DNA from: an uncultured Oscillospiraceae bacterium
GTDB taxonomy: Bacteria; Bacillota; Clostridia; Oscillospirales; Oscillospiraceae
Direction: 5' to 3'
Assembly: GCA_910587345.1 (NCBI GenBank)
Contig: CAJUKH010000046.1
Location: forward strand, 1-5,529
Length of the DNA: 5,529 nt
Under the pieces are notes generated by a model. That model saw only the letters and a program-made list of their open reading frames with translations. It did not search any database and was not told the DNA's origin. Below are positions 1-3,645 of this stretch, piece by piece (position 1 is the stretch's first letter; the number at the start of each line of letters is the position of its first letter). Both the position numbers and the translations under genes were made by a program.

Positions 1-291
1 AAGGAGCTGGTGAACAGCGCCGGGAATAAGGCATTCAAGGCGAAGGTCGCCACCGGAAACAAGAATGTCAAGGGGACGGCGGACAAGAAGGACAAGACCA
101 CCGGAATGATCCTACAGCGTGTAGGAAAAGCCCGGTACCCGATGCGCTCCTTCCACGGCCCCTCCGTCGCAAAGATGATCGAAAAGGTCTACAGCGGAGG
201 CCAGGTCACCGATGAGGGCCTGAAGGCGGAGATCGCCCGGTTGTACCAGGAGAACCTCCAGAAACAAATCGACAAGGCGGTGAGAGGATGA
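1..291 (+). CDS. Minor tail protein Z / HK97 gp10-like protein, C-terminal fragment (5' end outside window)
   Basis: The frame is open from base 1 to TGA at 289-291, giving 96 visible residues, so the gene begins upstream of the window. The visible part is Lys-rich at first (about residues 10-35). It then carries a core reading ARYPMRSFHGPSVAKMI, followed by a charged helix to the C-terminus (EGLKAEIARLYQENLQKQI). A basic/aromatic stretch leading to GPSV-x-x-M and a terminal helix is what I recall of the C-terminus of minor tail protein Z-type proteins (pfam Minor_tail_Z, related to HK97 gp10). These act at the head-tail junction or in tail completion. The GTG at 10 sits only 3 nt after an AAGGAG at 1-6 and would give a protein lacking the usual N-terminal half, so I do not take it as the true start. 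The stop overlaps the next start as ATGA (288-291), indicating translational coupling. The family call is moderate; the location in a tail module is firm. Confidence 0.72.
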   Translation, partial: KELVNSAGNKAFKAKVATGNKNVKGTADKKDKTTGMILQRVGKARYPMRSFHGPSVAKMIEKVYSGGQVTDEGLKAEIARLYQENLQKQIDKAVRG

Positions 292-824
292 ACGCAAGGG
301 AGCTTCAGACGGCCATTAAGGAGGACCTGGAGGCCCTATTCAGCAGCACCGTCCTGAAGGCCCCGCCGGAGCCGACCGGCAACCGCCCTGGCTACCAGCT
401 GGACGGCCCGGAACAGGACCCGCCGGAGGAAACACCCGGAACCGCCAAAATCAGCGTTTTCGAGCAGGAACTACCTATTCGGGACGCTAACACCACCGAC
501 GATCCCTATCCCTACATCATAGCGAAACTGGACACCGGCGGCATCGACGCACCGACGGACCCCCACAAGGTCAACGTCATTCTCCTAATCGGGGTATACG
601 ACAACGACCGGCGGAACCAGGGCCACAAGACGGTGCTGGAGATCATAGAGCGTATCCAGACGCACTATGAGAAAAACCCCACCCTGAGCGGCGGAGCCTT
701 CCAGTTCACGGACCCCTTCAAGTGGGTGCTTCAGGACGAACCAAGCTGGCCCTACTTCTACGGGGCCTGTAACCTGGCCTTCAACCTCTACGCCCAAAGG
801 ACAGAAGGGAGCATATACACATGA
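288..824 (+). CDS. Probable phage tail terminator / tail completion protein
   Basis: This is a 178-residue protein with no signal peptide or membrane segment. It has an N-terminal helix (residues 1-24, MNARELQTAIKEDLEALF). A proline- and acid-rich segment follows (about 25-52). Then comes an alpha/beta core: DDPYPYIIAKLDTGG (71-85), a strand VNVILLIGVYDND (95-107), the helix KTVLEIIERIQTHYEKNP (114-131) and a C-terminal PYFYGACNLAFNLY (155-168). The pattern 'PYPYI..LD / V.V.L.IGVYDND..NQG / helix / W.LQDE..WPYF.G' is one I associate with small proteins just upstream of the sheath gene in Firmicutes prophages. By position and fold type these are taken as tail terminators (lambda gpU / SPP1 gp17 role: a ring capping the finished tube). 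An AAGGCGGTGA lies at 274-283, 4 nt from the ATG. The gene is coupled to its neighbours by ATGA overlaps at both ends. Its copy number would be low, and it uses ATA and CTA codons that the sheath avoids. The function is inferred from position and pattern. Confidence 0.68.
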   Translation: MNARELQTAIKEDLEALFSSTVLKAPPEPTGNRPGYQLDGPEQDPPEETPGTAKISVFEQELPIRDANTTDDPYPYIIAKLDTGGIDAPTDPHKVNVILLIGVYDNDRRNQGHKTVLEIIERIQTHYEKNPTLSGGAFQFTDPFKWVLQDEPSWPYFYGACNLAFNLYAQRTEGSIYT

Positions 825-1066
825 GCAAGACCATCTATGTCGGCCCCACCATCACCGGCGTGGCCGTCCGCAACTCGGTCTATGGCGAACTGCCGGAGTC
901 CCTGGAGAAGGCCATCCAGGCCAAGCCGTACCTCGGAGGCCTCTGCGTCCCTATCACGAAGCTGGCCGGAGCCATGGACCAAATCGACCGCCAGAAGGGC
1001 GGCATTTACACCCTATACAAAAAGGCGCTGGAGGACAGCGCCGCTATCCAGAAAGGAGTGAGCTAA
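821..1066 (+). CDS. Small conserved-looking phage protein of unknown function
   Basis: This is an 81-residue soluble protein of unknown function. The ATG overlaps the upstream stop (ATGA, 821-824) and is preceded by AAGGGAG at 805-811, 9 nt away, so the start is well supported. The sequence begins with a short strand-like segment (SKTIYVGPTITGVAVRNSVY). It continues with LPESLEKAIQAKPYLGGLCV and PITKLAGAMDQID, and ends in a charged helix (IYTLYKKALEDSAA). I recall similar small proteins ('Y.GP.I.GV...' followed by 'LP..L..A....P....L.VPI..L') between the terminator and sheath genes of Gram-positive prophages, but no named function. It occupies the slot that holds the small gp38 in phage Mu, yet I see no sequence match to the Mu gp38 family. 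A minor tail or assembly factor is plausible. An overlapping frame at 837-1061 is a shadow without its own ribosome binding site. Confidence 0.75.
   Translation: MSKTIYVGPTITGVAVRNSVYGELPESLEKAIQAKPYLGGLCVPITKLAGAMDQIDRQKGGIYTLYKKALEDSAAIQKGVS
1052..1058 (+). promoter_or_regulatory. Ribosome binding site of the sheath gene
   Basis: AAAGGAG ends 8 nt before the ATG at 1067. It lies inside the last codons of the 81-residue gene, whose TAA (1064-1066) directly abuts the ATG. This near-ideal site at zero intergenic distance fits high expression of an abundant structural protein. Confidence 0.85.
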
Positions 1067-2587
1067 ATGGCGTTTGAACACGGCGTCAGAATTCTGGAAC
1101 AGCCCACCAGCCTGGTCGCTCCCGTCCTGGGGACCGCCGGACTTCAGGTGGTATTCGGGACCGCCCCCGTCAACCTGGCGGATGATCCCTATAACGTGAC
1201 CAATAAGCCCATTATCGCCTACAGCTGGGCGGAGGCCGTCAGTCAGCTGGGCTACAGCGAGGAAAAGGACAGCCTCGGCCACTACCGCTACACCCTCTGC
1301 GCCTCCATGTACGCCAGCTTCCAGCTGGTCGGCGTGGCCCCGGTTGTTTTCGTCAACGTCCTGGACCCCGCCAAGCACAAGAGGAAGAACGACCCCGCAG
1401 AGGTGGACGTGGTGGACCTGGAGGCCACCGTCCCCATCACCGGCATTCTTCGGGATACTGTCAAGGTTTCCTTCAGTAGCGAGGAAGGGACCAAGACCGA
1501 CCTGAAGGAGGGCCAGGACTATCTGCTCACCTTCGACGATGACGGCAACCTCGCCGTTACCCTGGTGGCCTCCGGAGCCGGAGCGACGGCGGCGAAGCTG
1601 ACTGTGGATTCCACCTCCATCGACCCCACCGCCCTGGACGGCGACGACGTGATCGGCGTAAGCGCCGCCGGAGGGGAAAAGGGGATGGAGGTCGTGCGGC
1701 AGGTCTACCCCAAGCTGGGCATGACCCCCGGCCTTCTGCTGGCCCCCGGCTGGAGCCATATCCCGGACGTTGGTATCGTCCTCGCCGCCAAATGCCAGGA
1801 GATCAACGGCTACTTCAACTGCGAGGGCTTCATCGACATCGACAGCACCGAAAGCGGCTGCACCCGGTACAGCGACGTAAAAACCGCAAAGGAGGCGGCG
1901 GGCTGCACCAACAAGCGGATCATGGCCCTATGGCCCTGCATTCAGGTCGGCTCCCGGAAATTTTGGTACTCCGCCATCATGGGAGCGGTGACCGCCTACG
2001 TCGACGCCACCAACGACGATGTGCCCAGCCTCTCCCCCTCTAACCAGCTGGTCGGCGTGACCGGCACCGTCCTGGCCGATGCGGTCTATACGCCCAATGA
2101 GGATGGGACCGGCGGCACCTGGGACAAGGAGGTCGTTCTGGATCAGCTTCAGGGGAACGCCGTCAACAGCGTCGGCGTCACCACGGCCATTAATGTCACC
2201 GGCTGGCGCACCTGGGGCAACCGGACCGCCGCATACCCCGCCAACACCGACCCAAAGGATATGTTCTTCTGCTGCCGCCGGTTTTTCAGCTGGTGGGGGA
2301 ACAGCTTCATCCTGACCTATTTCCAGAAGGTGGACAACCCCGCCAACACCCGCTTGATCGAAACCATCGTGGACACGGAGAACAAGCGGGGCGCAGCCTA
2401 CGTCGCAGACCAAAAGTGCGCCAGGGCGGAAATCGAGTTCATCGCCAGCGAGAACCCCGTGACCAACCTGATCGACGGCAAGCTCCGCTTCCACCAGTAT
2501 CTGACCCCCTACCCCCCGGCGGAGGATATTCTGAACGTTCTGGAGTTCGACCCCTACGCCTTGGAAAGCGTCCTGAACGGAGGTTGA
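1067..2587 (+). CDS. Contractile tail sheath protein (P2 gpFI / Mu L class)
   Basis: This 506-residue protein forms the contractile outer cylinder of the tail. An N-terminal region (residues 1-105) has the family's usual opening: a short extended arm, then FGTAPVNL and a helix before VVFVNVLDP. A beta-rich insert follows (about 106-205), with alternating strands such as TVKVSFSSEE and DYLLTFDDDGNLAVTLV and acidic loops, as in domain II of longer sheaths. The central sheath domain contains PGLLLAPGWS (221-230), NGYFNCEGFIDID (247-259) and IMALWPCIQVG (285-295). The C-terminal domain carries GWRTWGNRTAAYP (379-391), the aromatic-rich MFFCCRRFFSWWGNSF (399-414) and a polymerisation tail ending LEFDPYALESVLNGG. 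GWR-x-WGNRT is very characteristic of P2-type sheaths. The extra insert makes it longer than P2 FI (about 400 residues) and close in length to Mu L. Nine cysteines are present. Start, stop and the neighbouring tube gene all agree with this call. Confidence 0.95.
   Translation: MAFEHGVRILEQPTSLVAPVLGTAGLQVVFGTAPVNLADDPYNVTNKPIIAYSWAEAVSQLGYSEEKDSLGHYRYTLCASMYASFQLVGVAPVVFVNVLDPAKHKRKNDPAEVDVVDLEATVPITGILRDTVKVSFSSEEGTKTDLKEGQDYLLTFDDDGNLAVTLVASGAGATAAKLTVDSTSIDPTALDGDDVIGVSAAGGEKGMEVVRQVYPKLGMTPGLLLAPGWSHIPDVGIVLAAKCQEINGYFNCEGFIDIDSTESGCTRYSDVKTAKEAAGCTNKRIMALWPCIQVGSRKFWYSAIMGAVTAYVDATNDDVPSLSPSNQLVGVTGTVLADAVYTPNEDGTGGTWDKEVVLDQLQGNAVNSVGVTTAINVTGWRTWGNRTAAYPANTDPKDMFFCCRRFFSWWGNSFILTYFQKVDNPANTRLIETIVDTENKRGAAYVADQKCARAEIEFIASENPVTNLIDGKLRFHQYLTPYPPAEDILNVLEFDPYALESVLNGG
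2579..2583 (+). promoter_or_regulatory. Ribosome binding site of the tube gene, built from the sheath's terminal Gly-Gly codons
   Basis: GGAGG ends 10 nt before the ATG at 2594. It is made by the last two sense codons of the sheath gene (GGA GGT), so the C-terminal Gly-Gly of the sheath may be partly dictated by the ribosome binding site of the next gene. Only 6 nt separate sheath stop and tube start. Confidence 0.8.
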
Positions 2588-2593
2588 TAAGAA

Positions 2594-3121
2594 ATGTCTA
2601 ATATTGCAGGAATTCCCGAGGTCATTCGTGACTTCAACCTGTACCTGACCGGCAACCGGCTGGGCGGCACCACCGGAGAGGTCGCCCTTCCCGACTTTGA
2701 GGCCATCACCGCCACTATCTCCGGCAACGGCATCCTGGGCGAGTACGAGGCCGCTGTTCCCGGCCACTTCCCCAGCATGGCCCCGGAAATCCCCTTCCGC
2801 TGCATCAATGAGGACTACTTCAAGATGATCGACCCGACGCAGCCCATTGACATCACCCTGAGAGGGTCTATCCAGCACACCGACCCCACCACCCACGGCA
2901 CCGGCGAGGTCGGTATGCGGGTAGTCATGTCCGGACGGCCCAAAACCTTCGCCATTGGTACCGTGAAGCAGCGGGAGGGCATGGACAGCAAGATCGTCCC
3001 GGAGCTGACCCGGATCATCGTCGAGCTGGACGGGAAGGAGCGGGTGGCCCTGGACAAGTTCAACAGCATTTACCGTGTAAACGGCGTCGACATTCTGGCG
3101 AAAACCCGCCAGCTTACTTAA
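2594..3121 (+). CDS. Phage major tail tube protein (P2 gpFII class)
   Basis: This 175-residue protein is almost the same length as P2 FII. It is expected to form the stacked hexameric rings of the inner tail tube, around the tape measure and inside the sheath. Diagnostic features are the N-terminal IPEVIRDFNLYLTGNRLGG (residues 7-25), the VALPDFEAITATISGNGILG segment (30-49), a region rich in beta strands (EIPFRC 65-70, IDITLRGSIQ 85-94, GMRVVMSGRPK 107-117) and the C-terminal DKFNSIYRVNGVDILAKTRQ (154-173). In FII proteins the C-terminus likewise ends with 'D..N..Y.VNGVD.L...R'. The gene lies directly after the sheath with a 6-nt gap, the FI-FII order of P2-like phages. I see no in-frame ATA or CTA codons, in keeping with high expression. 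Confidence 0.95.
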   Translation: MSNIAGIPEVIRDFNLYLTGNRLGGTTGEVALPDFEAITATISGNGILGEYEAAVPGHFPSMAPEIPFRCINEDYFKMIDPTQPIDITLRGSIQHTDPTTHGTGEVGMRVVMSGRPKTFAIGTVKQREGMDSKIVPELTRIIVELDGKERVALDKFNSIYRVNGVDILAKTRQLT

Positions 3122-3128
3122 AAGGAGG
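3121..3128 (+). promoter_or_regulatory. Ribosome binding site of the tail assembly chaperone gene
   Basis: AAAGGAGG begins at the last base of the tube stop codon and ends 8 nt before the ATG at 3137. It is one of the two strongest sites in the window, and here it lies in a true 15-nt gap. Confidence 0.88.
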
Positions 3129-3136
3129 AAACGACC

Positions 3137-3478
3137 ATGGAAAAGGAAAAGATCATCCCCACCACCCCCGAGGAAGCCGACATCACCCCGGACACCGTTG
3201 TGAAGTTCACCCGGAGCTATAGCTTCGAGGGCAAGAGCTACAGCGAGGTGGACCTGGCCGGAATGGATGACCTGACCGCCAAAGACATGATGGAGGCGGA
3301 GAAGTACCTGTTCAAGACCGGGACTGTTTCGGCCCTGCCGGATCAGGCCGTCGGCTATGTCTGCTTCATCGCCTCGAAGATCTCCGACCAGCCTATCGAG
3401 TTCTTCATGGGCCTCTCCCCCAGGGATATGAACCGGGTGAAGAACAAGGTGACAGGTTTTTTCTACGGCGTGGAATGA
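3137..3478 (+). CDS. Tail assembly chaperone, short form (P2 gpE / Mu gp41-like)
   Basis: This 113-residue protein has a disordered-looking N-terminus (1-20). The conserved core is VVKFTRSYSFEGKSYSEVDL (21-40), then LTAKDMMEAEKYLF (46-59), a helix AVGYVCFIASKIS (71-83), QPIEFFMGLSPRDMNRVKN (85-103) and VTGFFYGVE. The pattern 'F.gk.Y.e.dL..l..Lta.D...ae' ending in 'P.EFf..L...d...v...V..FF' matches what I know of the Pfam group 'tail assembly chaperone E, 41 or 14' (PF10109). These proteins bind the tape measure before the tube assembles, are not usually part of the mature tail, and lie between tube and tape measure genes, as here. The frame stops at TGA 3476-3478, four codons after a T TTT TTC heptamer (3457-3463) within the FF codons (108-109). 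A -1 slip there would give a longer form (see the entry at 3463-3645). Confidence 0.9.
   Translation: MEKEKIIPTTPEEADITPDTVVKFTRSYSFEGKSYSEVDLAGMDDLTAKDMMEAEKYLFKTGTVSALPDQAVGYVCFIASKISDQPIEFFMGLSPRDMNRVKNKVTGFFYGVE
3457..3463 (+). other. Predicted -1 ribosomal frameshift site T TTT TTC
   Basis: In the chaperone frame the codons read GGT TTT TTC, so the heptamer is T TTT TTC, a valid X XXY YYZ slippery sequence. It is four sense codons upstream of the zero-frame stop and encodes the conserved terminal FF. Re-pairing in -1 leaves Phe-tRNA on TTT TTT and continues with CTA at 3463, which opens a 60-codon frame. Paired frameshifted tail chaperones are known at this location in long-tailed phages (lambda G/GT; P2 E/E', whose slip site is a run of T). 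An AAGGTG at 3446-3451 is only 5 nt upstream, too close for a confident stimulatory Shine-Dalgarno. Frameshifting itself cannot be shown from sequence. Confidence 0.85.
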
Positions 3479-3645
3479 GAACGGGAGACGGCGCACTATT
3501 CCGGCGGCTGTGCGTCCGTCTTTCCACCGCCCTCCGCTCGGACTACCACGGCTTCACGAACACCCCGATCCTTGAACTTTTGGACGTAGCGCAGGAAGCG
3601 AAGGAGGTGACGGAAAGCCTTGGCCGGAAAAAGCGCAGAGTATAA
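3463..3645 (+). CDS. Tail assembly chaperone, -1 frame extension (E'-like); long form is join(3137..3463,3463..3645)
   Basis: This is the -1 frame reached by slipping at 3457-3463. It runs 60 codons from CTA 3463 to TAA 3643-3645, giving a predicted 169-residue fusion (109 + 60). The extension starts basic (LRRGMRTGDGALFRRLCVRL). It then has SDYHGFTNTPILELLDVAQE (residues 26-45 of the extension), a helix AKEVTESLG and a very basic end, GRKKRRV. A short 'f....i.ell.l...e..e' helix is typical of C-terminal chaperone extensions such as lambda T and P2 E', which are thought to touch tape measure and tube subunits. There is no independent ribosome binding site. The only early ATG (3475) overlaps the zero-frame stop as ATGA, so coupled re-initiation giving 56 residues is an alternative. 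The frame also carries the ribosome binding site and start of the tape measure gene. Position, opening point and length make the coding call good. Confidence 0.82.
   Translation, partial: LRRGMRTGDGALFRRLCVRLSTALRSDYHGFTNTPILELLDVAQEAKEVTESLGRKKRRV
3483..3524 (+). other. Predicted RNA stem-loop downstream of the frameshift site
   Basis: Bases 3483-3496 pair with 3510-3524: GACGG (3487-3491) with CCGTC (3516-3520) and CGCAC (3492-3496) with GTGCG (3510-3514). There is one bulged T at 3515 and a 13-nt loop (3497-3509). A-T, two G-T and one G-C pairs extend the base of the stem. The stem begins 19 nt after the slip heptamer and 4 nt after the zero-frame stop, farther than the usual 5-9 nt of stimulatory structures. 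A role in recoding is therefore uncertain. It lacks a T tract and lies inside coding sequence, so it is not a terminator. Confidence 0.55.
3601..3610 (+). promoter_or_regulatory. Ribosome binding site of the tape measure gene
   Basis: AAGGAGGTGA is a full ten-base match to the consensus Shine-Dalgarno, located in the E'-like frame, 9 nt before TTG 3620 (12 nt from the end of GGAGG). Its final TGA (3608-3610) is an in-frame stop for the tape measure frame. The tape measure must therefore start after it, which makes TTG 3620 the only good start. Confidence 0.88.

Noticed and set aside
10..12. GTG with AAGGAG at 1-6 as the true start of the first gene
   Set aside because: The spacing is only 3 nt, the frame is open to base 1, and the translated part looks like only the C-terminal half of its family.
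1013..1759. Minus-strand open frame of 248 codons
   Set aside because: Gly/Val/Gln/His-rich composition, opposite the sheath start, with no family pattern. It is a shadow of the real gene.
1321..2059. A 16-base exact direct repeat (1321-1336 and 2044-2059) in the sheath gene
   Set aside because: Both copies encode QLVGV with preferred codons in unrelated structural contexts. Chance plus codon bias is enough to explain it.
2281..2287. G TTT TTC in the sheath, and C TTT TTC at 5398-5404 in the tape measure, as further slip sites
   Set aside because: The first base is not T, so the P-site codon could not re-pair in -1. Both lie mid-gene, where a shift would destroy the product.
1792..2601. Plus-strand alternate frames inside the sheath gene (1792-2043, 2079-2315, 2293-2601)
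   Set aside because: Arg/Pro/Gly/His-rich translations are typical of out-of-frame reading of GC-rich genes, and the sheath frame is unambiguous.
1928..3496. Long minus-strand open frame (522 codons) opposite the sheath, tube and chaperone genes
   Set aside because: It is rich in Gly, Val, His and Asp with no recognisable motif, spans three well-identified plus-strand genes, and is the expected antisense shadow of GC-rich codons.
3483..3524. The stem-loop as a transcription terminator
   Set aside because: It has no following T tract, lies inside the chaperone -1 frame, and the tape measure gene continues directly downstream.
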